Assembly: GCA_025966255.1 (NCBI GenBank)
Contig: JAOPVG010000329.1
Location: 1-7,809 of the forward strand
DNA length: 7,809 nt
Source: Jatrophihabitans sp.
GTDB lineage: Bacteria > Actinomycetota > Actinomycetes > Mycobacteriales > Jatrophihabitantaceae
Direction of reading: 5' to 3'
Below, piece after piece: positions 1 to 5,488 of this stretch (positions within the stretch are counted from its first letter, which is position 1; every line of letters starts with the position of its first letter). The notes beneath the pieces were generated by a model. It was not told where the DNA came from, ran no database searches, and worked only from the letters and a program-made list of their open reading frames with translations. Made by a program: the position numbers and the translations under genes.

Positions 1-7
1 TGACGCG

Positions 8-865
8 GTGCACGAGATCGCGCTGTACTTCGCCGGTACCGACCGGCAATTGCAGAACAGTCCTCGCCGCTACCTGCGCGGACTGCTCGATTTGGTCCCG
101 CAGATGGAGCCGCAGTCGGTCGCCGGCGCGATGTACCTGCACGGTGCGGGCATCGAGATCGGCGCGCTGACTCGCCCGACCCGGGTTGCGGCCGGCGCCC
201 GGACCACCTTCGTCGACCGGATGAGCACCGAGGCGTTGCGGCGGGAGTACCCGGAGCTCGCGGACGTCGATCTGGTGGACGTCGGCATCGTCACCGACGG
301 CGAGACCCTGCACGGCGTCCCGGACGCCTCGCAGGACTACGTGATCGCGAACAACTTCCTCGAGCACTGCCAGGACCCGATCGCCACCCTGAAGAACTTC
401 GTCCGAGTGCTGCGGCCCAACGGGGTGATGTTCCTTGTCGTGCCCAACAAACGCGGCAATATCGACCACATGCGGCCGCCGACGACGATCGAGCACATGA
501 TCCGAGACCACGAGGCCGGTCCCGCCACCTCCCGCGACGAGCACTTCCTCGAATGGACCCGCGACGTTCTCAAGGTGCCGCCCGAGGGCGTGCGCGCGCA
601 CGCCGACCAACTCATCGCCGACGACTACAGCATCCACTTCCACGTGTTCACCGAGTTCGAGACGATCGAACTGTTCACCGTCCTCAAACGTCGCTACGAC
701 CTGCCGGTGTTGTTCGAGCACATCGGCAACAACGGATTCCACGAAACGGTCGTCGTCATGCGAAAAGAGGACCGCGTCCGGCGATCGCGAGCACTCCTGC
801 GGTCAGCGCTCAGGGTCGCTCGCCGGACGCTGTTGCGCCTCCGGCTCCCGCCGGTCAAGGCGTAA
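8..865 (+). CDS. Class I SAM-dependent methyltransferase, possibly 5'-partial
   Basis: The protein (285 aa from the GTG at 8) has the order of motifs of a Rossmann-fold SAM-dependent methyltransferase of the Methyltransf_11 type. The SAM-binding loop is a variant motif I, GIEIGAL (residues 48-54). An acidic residue follows the second strand (VDR, Asp70). Next come the DYVIANNFLEH strand/helix (110-120) and the VLRPNGVMFLVVPN strand (134-147). The C-terminal 35 residues are Arg-rich and amphipathic. The EIGALTRPT variant occurs, from memory, in methyltransferases of surface-polysaccharide clusters, but the substrate cannot be read here. The frame is open to the left edge with no stop, so the real start may lie outside the window, and no ribosome binding site can be judged. 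It converges on phoU. The fold is well supported; the acceptor is unknown. Confidence 0.85.
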   Translation: MHEIALYFAGTDRQLQNSPRRYLRGLLDLVPQMEPQSVAGAMYLHGAGIEIGALTRPTRVAAGARTTFVDRMSTEALRREYPELADVDLVDVGIVTDGETLHGVPDASQDYVIANNFLEHCQDPIATLKNFVRVLRPNGVMFLVVPNKRGNIDHMRPPTTIEHMIRDHEAGPATSRDEHFLEWTRDVLKVPPEGVRAHADQLIADDYSIHFHVFTEFETIELFTVLKRRYDLPVLFEHIGNNGFHETVVVMRKEDRVRRSRALLRSALRVARRTLLRLRLPPVKA

Positions 866-956
866 CGGTCACCCGTCCCTCGGCCCGCCTACGCGAGCGA
901 GAATGCGGCTCCGGCCGGTCAGTGCGCGAACGATGCCGCCGCCGCGAGCTCGTACC

Positions 957-973
957 ACCCGGCCGGCCCGGGT
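957..973. terminator. Weak hairpin between convergent genes
   Basis: A perfect 6-bp stem ACCCGG/CCGGGT with a 5-nt loop lies in the 119-bp gap between the methyltransferase stop and the phoU stop. It could serve both directions. There is no clear T-tract on either side (TCCGTTTA to the right), so intrinsic termination is uncertain. The rest of the gap (866-956) shows no gene. Confidence 0.3.
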
Positions 974-984
974 CCGTTTAGCGG

Positions 985-1641
985 TTACGTATGGGCGGGG
1001 TAGGCGCCGGTCAGGATGAAATGGATGCGCTCGGCGTTGGAGACGGCCTGGTCGGCGAATCGCTCGTAGTAGCGACCCAGCAGTGCGGCGTCGATCGCCG
1101 GCTCGATCCCCTGTGACCAGGATGGGGCAAGGGCCACGGCGAACAACTGACGGTGCAGTTCGTCCATGGTGTCGTCGGCCTCCCGAACTGCGGTGGCCGC
1201 CCGGATGTCGCGGTCACTCAGTGCGGTGGCGAGATCCGCGGCCATGGCCACCGCGGTCCGGCCCATTGTCGCGAACACATCGCGGAGGTCATCCACCACG
1301 GCGGATTCGGGTGCTCTACGACGAGTTGACTGCGCGACATGCTGAGCGAGTCCGCCCATTCGGGCCAATGATGCGGACATGGGGATTGCGCCGAGCACCA
1401 GGCGCAGGTCACCGGCGACCGGTTGCTGGCGAGCGATCAGCGCGGCGGCGTGCGCCTCGATGTCCAGGCACAGGGCATCGATGTCGGACTGCTCACTGAT
1501 TACCAGTTCAGCGAGTTGCCGGTTGGAGTCCAGCAGCGCCAGGGTGGCCCGTTCCACCGCCACGACGTCCAGCCGCGCGACCCCCGCCATCCGCTCCCAT
1601 AGCTCGTCCAGCGACTGGCGGTAAGTGAGGCGCACGGACAT
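985..1641 (-). CDS. phoU: PhoU/PhoY family phosphate-signalling regulator
   Basis: This 218-aa all-helical cytoplasmic protein has the normal length of PhoU. PhoU links the Pst phosphate transporter to the PhoR sensor kinase and keeps the Pho regulon off when phosphate is plentiful. The two tandem PhoU repeats are visible. Repeat 1 contains the hallmark ARQQPVAGDLR (70-80) and SLARMGGLAQHVA (91-103). Repeat 2 contains YYERFADQAVSNAERI (191-206), where Glu193 and Asp197 keep the E-R-x-x-D metal-binding signature. In repeat 1 the equivalent acidic pair is lost (ARMGG), a degeneracy I recall also in mycobacterial PhoY proteins. The ATG is preceded by only a weak purine stretch (GGGATG). No pst genes flank it; it is divergent from lsr2 and may share its control region. 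The protein contains no lysine, which shows how Arg-biased this genome is. Confidence 0.9.
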   Translation of the reverse strand: MSVRLTYRQSLDELWERMAGVARLDVVAVERATLALLDSNRQLAELVISEQSDIDALCLDIEAHAAALIARQQPVAGDLRLVLGAIPMSASLARMGGLAQHVAQSTRRRAPESAVVDDLRDVFATMGRTAVAMAADLATALSDRDIRAATAVREADDTMDELHRQLFAVALAPSWSQGIEPAIDAALLGRYYERFADQAVSNAERIHFILTGAYPAHT

Positions 1642-1665
1642 GACGACATCCCATCACGCAGCACC

Positions 1666-1683
1666 GCCGAGACGCGCCTCGGC
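1666..1683. promoter_or_regulatory. Dyad symmetry in the phoU-lsr2 divergent region
   Basis: The 18-nt element GCCGAGACGCGCCTCGGC consists of a perfect 6-bp inverted repeat with a 6-nt centre. It sits 24 bp upstream of the phoU start and 56 bp upstream of the lsr2 start. It could be an operator for either gene or a hairpin in the phoU leader. I recognise no regulator for it (it is not a Pho box). Confidence 0.3.
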
Positions 1684-1729
1684 TCGCCGATAGGCAAGCC
1701 GGTCCACCCGCACTTCCGCTTCGCCGATA
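1684..1729. repeat. Direct repeat TCGCCGATA in the lsr2 promoter
   Basis: TCGCCGATA occurs at 1684-1692 and again at 1721-1729, 37 bp apart start to start. The second copy overlaps the proposed lsr2 -10 element. It may be a paired binding site or chance in GC-rich DNA. Confidence 0.3.
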
Positions 1730-1733
1730 ACCT
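1728..1733 (+). promoter_or_regulatory. Candidate -10 element giving a leaderless lsr2 mRNA
   Basis: TAACCT fits the TANNNT -10 pattern of actinobacterial sigma-70-type promoters and ends 6 bp before the lsr2 ATG. Transcription would therefore begin at or next to the A of the start codon. No Shine-Dalgarno sequence precedes the ATG (CCTTGGGCC), which fits leaderless translation. No good -35 element is seen about 17 bp upstream. Confidence 0.4.
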
Positions 1734-1739
1734 TGGGCC

Positions 1740-2084
1740 ATGACGAAAAGGGTCGAGACAATCGTGACACTCACCGACGATCTCGATGGCTCGAAGGCGG
1801 ACCGAACAATCACGTTCAGCTTCGACGGCGTCGGCTACGAGATCGACCTCAGCAAGAAGAACGCGACAGCGCTGCAGAAGGCCCTTGCGCCGTACCTGGC
1901 GGCCGCCCGTCCCGTCCCCGATCGCGGACGCCGCGGTAACCGCGACGGTGCGCGCCGAAACGCTGCGCGTCGTCGCAGCGACCTCGGGGCGGTACGGGAA
2001 TGGGCCCGCGCCAACGGATACGACGTCTCCGACCGTGGCCGGGTGCCCCGCGTAGTTCTCGAGGCCTTCGACGCCGCGCAATGA
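1740..2084 (+). CDS. lsr2: Lsr2 family nucleoid-associated protein
   Basis: Lsr2 is the actinobacterial functional analogue of H-NS: it bridges DNA, binds AT-rich and often foreign DNA, and silences transcription. The 114-aa product has the expected length and architecture. The N-terminal beta-rich dimerisation/oligomerisation domain (about 1-57) contains TLTDDLDG and GYEIDLSKKNA. A flexible Arg-rich, Gly-containing linker follows (58-80). The C-terminal DNA-binding domain (81-114) has VREWARANGYDVSDRGRVP with the minor-groove AT-hook-like RGR at 99-101. All five lysines (3, 19, 39, 40, 47) are in the N-terminal domain; the linker and DNA-binding domain contain none. The start is fixed by the conserved N-terminus; no ribosome binding site is visible and a leaderless mRNA is likely. 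Its TGA overlaps the ATG of the next gene. Actinobacteria often carry more than one Lsr2 paralogue, so this need not be the main housekeeping copy. Confidence 0.95.
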   Translation: MTKRVETIVTLTDDLDGSKADRTITFSFDGVGYEIDLSKKNATALQKALAPYLAAARPVPDRGRRGNRDGARRNAARRRSDLGAVREWARANGYDVSDRGRVPRVVLEAFDAAQ

Positions 2085-2536
2085 CAGCTAGCAGGGCGCG
2101 ACGCATCGCCGTGCGCCGTTCCGCCGTCCACGGCCGCGGCGTGTTCGCTTTACGCGACATCCCGGCGGACGCTCGGATCATCCAGTACCGCGGGGACGTC
2201 CTGACCTGGGAACTCGCGCAGATTCGCTACGAAGAACCGGCCGACTGCGTCGAGGGGCACACCTTCTTCTTCGACCGAGGCGATGGGACCGTCATCGACG
2301 GCGGCAGCAACGGCAACTCGGCCCGATACATCAACCACGGCTGCGACCCGAACTGTGAAGCCTTCGAGCACGCGGGCCGCGTCTACATCTACGCCGCCCG
2401 TGAAATCCTCGCCGGCACCGAGCTGCTGCTGGACTATCAGCTCCAGCTCGACGACCCACGCGACCCTGAGCTTCGCCGGCCCTACGGCTGCTCGTGTGGC
2501 GCGGTCTCCTGCCGAAGCACCATGCTCGCTCCCTGA
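2081..2536 (+). CDS. SET-domain protein-lysine methyltransferase
   Basis: This 151-aa protein is a minimal SET domain plus post-SET motif. SET enzymes transfer methyl groups from SAM to lysine side chains of proteins. Visible motifs, in order: the SAM-contacting HGRGVFA (17-23), then NGNSARYINHGCDPNC (77-92), which contains the NHxCxPN knot motif, then the ELLLDYQL segment (114-121) with the expected catalytic Tyr119. The post-SET segment YGCSCGAVSCRSTM (135-148) has cysteines 137, 139 and 144 in a CxCx4C pattern which, with Cys88, could bind zinc as in eukaryotic histone methyltransferases. The reading frame is open further upstream (to 2000), but the ATG at 2081 overlaps the lsr2 stop as ATGA and fits homolog N-termini, so it is the likely start. 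The upstream SD is weak, implying translational coupling to lsr2. The protein has no lysine, so it cannot methylate itself. Lsr2 is the obvious candidate substrate by position; this is inference. Confidence 0.9.
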   Translation: MTASRARRIAVRRSAVHGRGVFALRDIPADARIIQYRGDVLTWELAQIRYEEPADCVEGHTFFFDRGDGTVIDGGSNGNSARYINHGCDPNCEAFEHAGRVYIYAAREILAGTELLLDYQLQLDDPRDPELRRPYGCSCGAVSCRSTMLAP

Positions 2537-2560
2537 CCGGGTGCCGACGAAGATCGACAC

Positions 2561-2565
2561 GGAGG
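2561..2565 (+). promoter_or_regulatory. Ribosome binding site of the LLM oxidoreductase gene
   Basis: GGAGG with a 5-nt spacer before the ATG at 2571. It decides the start of the following gene, whose frame is open far upstream through the SET gene. Confidence 0.8.
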
Positions 2566-2570
2566 ACACC

Positions 2571-3599
2571 ATGCACGTCGGCGTCGACAGTTTCGTCTCA
2601 ACGGTAATCGATCCAGCGACCGAACGTGTCGTAGGTCCCGAGGAGCGGATCGAACACCTGCTTGAGGAGATCGCGCTCGCGGACACCGCCGGCCTGTATT
2701 CCTTCGGTATCGGCGAACACCACCGCGAGGAGTACTACGACTCCGCCCCACCGGTGATCCTCGGCGCGGCGGCCGCACGCACCTCGAGGATCCGGCTGGG
2801 CAGCGCGGTGACAGTGCTCAGCGCCGCCGACCCGGTACGGGTCTTCCAGCAGTTCGCCACGCTCGACCTGATCTCGAAGGGCCGCGCCGACCTCGTCGTC
2901 GGGCGCGGGTCGTTCACCGAGGCGTTCCCGTTGTTCGGACTGGACCTCGCCGACTACGACACGCTCTTCGCCGAGAAGCTCGACCTGCTACTGAAGATCC
3001 GCGACTCGGCCCGGGTCACGTGGGCGGGTCGCCACCGCCCCGCGCTCACCGGGCAGGGCGTCTACCCACGTCCCGTCCAGGACCCGCTGCCGATCTGGGT
3101 CGGGGTCGGGGGCACGCCCGAGTCGTTCGTACGCGCGGGCCTGCTCGGGCTGCCGCTCATGGTCGCGATCATCGGCGGCGAACCCCGGCGGTTCGCTCCG
3201 CTGGTCGACCTCTACCGCCGGGCCGGCGCCGAGGCCGGGCACGCCCCCGAGGACCTGAAGGTCGGCCTGCATGTGTTCGGCTACGTCGGGGCCAGTGTGG
3301 AGTCCGCCGCTGACACCATCTATCCGGGCTGGCATCAGATGTTCACGCAGGTCTCGCGAGAGCGCGGCTTCCCGGCCCCGACGCGGGCGCAGTTCGACGC
3401 CACGAGCGGCCCGGACGGTGCGTTCTTCCTCGGGGATCCTGACACCGTCGCCACCAAGCTGCGGCGCGTGTCGGAGCAGTTGCGGGGCGTCGACCGCGTC
3501 TCGCTGCAGATGACGAACCCGCGCCTCGCCCACGCCGACCTCCTGCGCGGCATCGAAATGCTCGGCACCGAGGTGGCGCCGCGGGTGGCTGACGCCTGA
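2571..3599 (+). CDS. LLM-class flavin-dependent monooxygenase
   Basis: The 342-aa product is a luciferase-like (TIM-barrel, bacterial luciferase superfamily) FMN- or F420-dependent oxidoreductase of typical length. Recognisable segments are the N-terminal strand HVGVDSF (2-8), ERIEHLLEEIALADTAGL (25-42), the GEHHREEYY loop (48-56), the RIRLGSAVTVLSAADPVRV segment (73-91), GRADLVVGRGSFTEAFPLFG (104-123), YPRPVQDPLPIWVGVGGTPE (165-184) and the C-terminal FFLGDPDTVATKL (285-297). The pattern resembles the Atu2307/SP_0267 subgroup of LLM monooxygenases, recalled from memory; the substrate is unknown. The start at 2571 has a strong ribosome binding site, and upstream codons in this frame overlap the SET gene and are not homologous. 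It lies 34 bp after the SET stop with no terminator between, so it is probably cotranscribed with lsr2-SET. Whether it works with them is unclear. Confidence 0.9.
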   Translation: MHVGVDSFVSTVIDPATERVVGPEERIEHLLEEIALADTAGLYSFGIGEHHREEYYDSAPPVILGAAAARTSRIRLGSAVTVLSAADPVRVFQQFATLDLISKGRADLVVGRGSFTEAFPLFGLDLADYDTLFAEKLDLLLKIRDSARVTWAGRHRPALTGQGVYPRPVQDPLPIWVGVGGTPESFVRAGLLGLPLMVAIIGGEPRRFAPLVDLYRRAGAEAGHAPEDLKVGLHVFGYVGASVESAADTIYPGWHQMFTQVSRERGFPAPTRAQFDATSGPDGAFFLGDPDTVATKLRRVSEQLRGVDRVSLQMTNPRLAHADLLRGIEMLGTEVAPRVADA

Positions 3600-3704
3600 G
3601 CCCGCACCGCTGTACGAGCGACAGCCCGACCAGGGCGGCCGGCGGGCGATCGCTGAGGCAGGCCGCTTGCCCGCGGTCGCACGGGGCCTAGCCGCGGTGC
3701 TGGC
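3600..3704. other. Convergent intergenic gap, possible terminator region
   Basis: These 105 bp separate the convergent LLM and alditol-oxidase genes. They are very GC-rich and contain a long-range inverted repeat GCACCGC (3604-3610)/GCGGTGC (3694-3700) and several short G/C hairpins, but no T-tract. A shared termination region is likely from position only. No small gene is seen. Confidence 0.3.
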
Positions 3705-4943
3705 TCAGCCGTAGACGAAGTCCTCGAGAAACTGGTTACCGAACCGTCGGCCGGGGTCATACCGAGCCGCAAGTGCACGGAACGCCTCGAGGTCGGGGTA
3801 CTGATTCCGCACCCTCGCCGCGGGGATGCCAAAGACCTTGGCCCAGTGCGGACGAGCGTCGAACGGGGCTAACGCGGCCTCCAGTGCCGGCAGAACCGAC
3901 TGGACCAGCGCGTCGTCATCGGTCCAGGTGAAATGGAATGCGATTGTGTCGCGACCGTGGCAGGGGCTGAGCCACATGTCATCGGCAGCGACCGTCCGCA
4001 CCTCGAACACCTGGATCGCGGGCTGCAGCTCCACGCTGCGCACAGCTTGGAGGGCGGCCGCGCCGAAGTGTCGCGGAAGGAGATACTCCGACTGTTGTTC
4101 ATGGCCACGGCTCGGAGTGAACTCCAGCCGGAAGTGCGGTAGACGCTCGTGCCACGGCCCGGGGACGCCGAACTGTTGAGTGGCCGCGTCCGGGCGCTCA
4201 CCGAGGATGGGGTGGTGGGCGACTTCGGCCGGCTGCGCACCCCACGCCCGGCCGTCAGGGACGTCGGCGCCCACCCGGCCCTTCACCCAGATCTGGTCGA
4301 TCACGTCCGGCCTCGCCCAGCTGGTAAATATGCTGACGCTGTAGCCGGAGGACATGATGGTGTCGAGTTGGTCGGTGACCGCCGCCATCGGCGCGTCGAC
4401 CCACACCCGCTGCCAAGCTTCGTAGGCAGGCTCGATGTTCAAGGTCACTCGAGTCGTGATGCCGAGCGCGCCTAGGGAGATGACGGCCCCCGGGAAGTCT
4501 TCGTCGGTGTGCACGAGGCGGACCAATTCGCCGTCCCCGCGCACGAACTCGGTGCCTACTACGGCCGCGGCCAAACAACGGTTCGTGTCGCCGGAGCCGT
4601 GCGTGCCGGTTGCACAGGCCCCAGCCACCGAGATGTGCGGGAGGGAGCCGAGATTTTGCAGCGCCCACCCATGTTTGTGAAGCTCGACGGCCAGCTCGCC
4701 GTAGCGGGCTCCGGCCGGTACCTCAACGGTGCGATCAGCGGCCTCGATGACGATCGAACCGTCGAGATCCGCCATGGAGACGAGGTCACCGGTGGTGTCG
4801 GCCACCCGATTGAAGGAGTGGCCCGTCCCAAGAGCACGAAGACGAGGCCGGCTGGCCACCAGGTTCTGCAACTCTTCGACCGTGCGCGGACGGTGAAGCC
4901 GATCCGTGGAGAAGACGATGTTGCCCCCCCAGTTCTGCGCCAC
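3705..4943 (-). CDS. FAD-dependent alditol oxidase-like enzyme (AldO/VAO family)
   Basis: The 412-aa protein matches Streptomyces alditol oxidase (AldO) along its length. AldO oxidises the terminal hydroxyl of polyols such as xylitol and sorbitol to the aldose and reduces O2 to H2O2. The N-terminal FAD-binding part has LGTGHSF (38-44), whose His42 corresponds to the histidine covalently bound to FAD, and SLPHISVAGACATGTHGSG (100-118). The C-terminal D-arabinono-lactone-oxidase-type part has FEVRTVAADDMWLSP (313-327), GRDTIAFHFTW (330-340) and HWAKVFG (366-372). Active-site residues known from AldO all appear retained: Ser100, Glu314, Arg316, Thr339 and Lys369. It ends with the typical DPGRRFGNQFLEDF. 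No signal peptide is visible, so it is probably cytosolic. The GTG start has no clear SD and follows the upstream stop by 18 bp; that TAG is in the same frame. It is the third gene of the DUF4157 operon. The exact substrate (alditol, lactone or other sugar alcohol) is uncertain. Confidence 0.88.
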   Translation of the reverse strand: MAQNWGGNIVFSTDRLHRPRTVEELQNLVASRPRLRALGTGHSFNRVADTTGDLVSMADLDGSIVIEAADRTVEVPAGARYGELAVELHKHGWALQNLGSLPHISVAGACATGTHGSGDTNRCLAAAVVGTEFVRGDGELVRLVHTDEDFPGAVISLGALGITTRVTLNIEPAYEAWQRVWVDAPMAAVTDQLDTIMSSGYSVSIFTSWARPDVIDQIWVKGRVGADVPDGRAWGAQPAEVAHHPILGERPDAATQQFGVPGPWHERLPHFRLEFTPSRGHEQQSEYLLPRHFGAAALQAVRSVELQPAIQVFEVRTVAADDMWLSPCHGRDTIAFHFTWTDDDALVQSVLPALEAALAPFDARPHWAKVFGIPAARVRNQYPDLEAFRALAARYDPGRRFGNQFLEDFVYG

Positions 4944-4961
4944 GACCGCAACGCTAACCCA

Positions 4962-5486
4962 CTAGTCCGTGTCGAAGAGCTCCTGCTGCGCCAGCGCGAA
5001 GGTGGTGACGGCTGCGTCGAGCTCCACGCTGCCGCTGGCCACGGAGGCGATGATCGGCGCATAGTGCGATACCGCGTAGTGGATCATCGAGAGCGGCCAC
5101 GCGATGACGGCCGGATCGAGCGGGTGTACCGACAAGGCTTGAACGTGCCGAAACACAACCGCCTCGGCGGCTTCACTGAACTCGAATCCAGTCATGGGCA
5201 AGCTGGAGTTCACGGTGCAGACCAACCGCGCGACAGCTGGCTGGGTACCTGGCACCACTTCGCAGTCGAGAACGGCCAGGTACTGCATCACCGGCGGGTT
5301 CTCCAGCCCGGGGAGGAAGCACACGTTCACCACCGCGCCCTCGATCGCGACGACCAGTTGGGCCGGGACTGTGCTGTCGGCCGGGACCACTTCGGAGTCG
5401 ATGCCGCCTCCTGCGAACTCCGCGCAGAGCAGCTGCAACAGTTCCGCGGCCGGATCATCCACGTCAGGGGACGCGCTCGCTGGCAT
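4962..5486 (-). CDS. Acidic YbjN/secretion-chaperone-like protein
   Basis: This 174-aa protein looks like the YbjN / type III secretion chaperone-like alpha-beta fold: an N-terminal helix with LLQLLCAEF (16-24), a run of strands (about 41-91), the NSSLPMTGFEFSEAAEAVVFRH segment (93-114, the part most like YbjN proteins), and a C-terminal helix bundle (125-171). It is extremely acidic, with 21 Asp/Glu against two Arg and no Lys, as is usual for secretion chaperones and many immunity proteins. It has no signal peptide or membrane segment. The ATG lies only 2 bp after the TAG of the DUF4157 gene, so translation is probably coupled and the pair is expected in fixed proportion. Proposed role: binding the strongly basic C-terminal part of the DUF4157 protein as chaperone or antidote. 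This is inference; family assignment is moderate. Confidence 0.6.
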   Translation of the reverse strand: MPASASPDVDDPAAELLQLLCAEFAGGGIDSEVVPADSTVPAQLVVAIEGAVVNVCFLPGLENPPVMQYLAVLDCEVVPGTQPAVARLVCTVNSSLPMTGFEFSEAAEAVVFRHVQALSVHPLDPAVIAWPLSMIHYAVSHYAPIIASVASGSVELDAAVTTFALAQQELFDTD

Positions 5487-5488
5487 TT

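Noticed and set aside
2000..2080. Upstream extension of the SET frame into lsr2
   Set aside because: It overlaps the Lsr2 DNA-binding domain in another frame; the ATG at 2081 fits both the coupling overlap and the SET N-terminus.
1500..2081. 193-aa open frame on the - strand spanning phoU, the divergent gap and lsr2
   Set aside because: It overlaps two conserved genes and their promoter region; the translation has no conserved motif.
2283..2570. Upstream extension of the LLM oxidoreductase frame through the SET gene
   Set aside because: The extension is Ser/Thr/Ala-rich noise within SET coding sequence; GGAGG at 2561-2565 and the conserved N-terminus fix the start at 2571.
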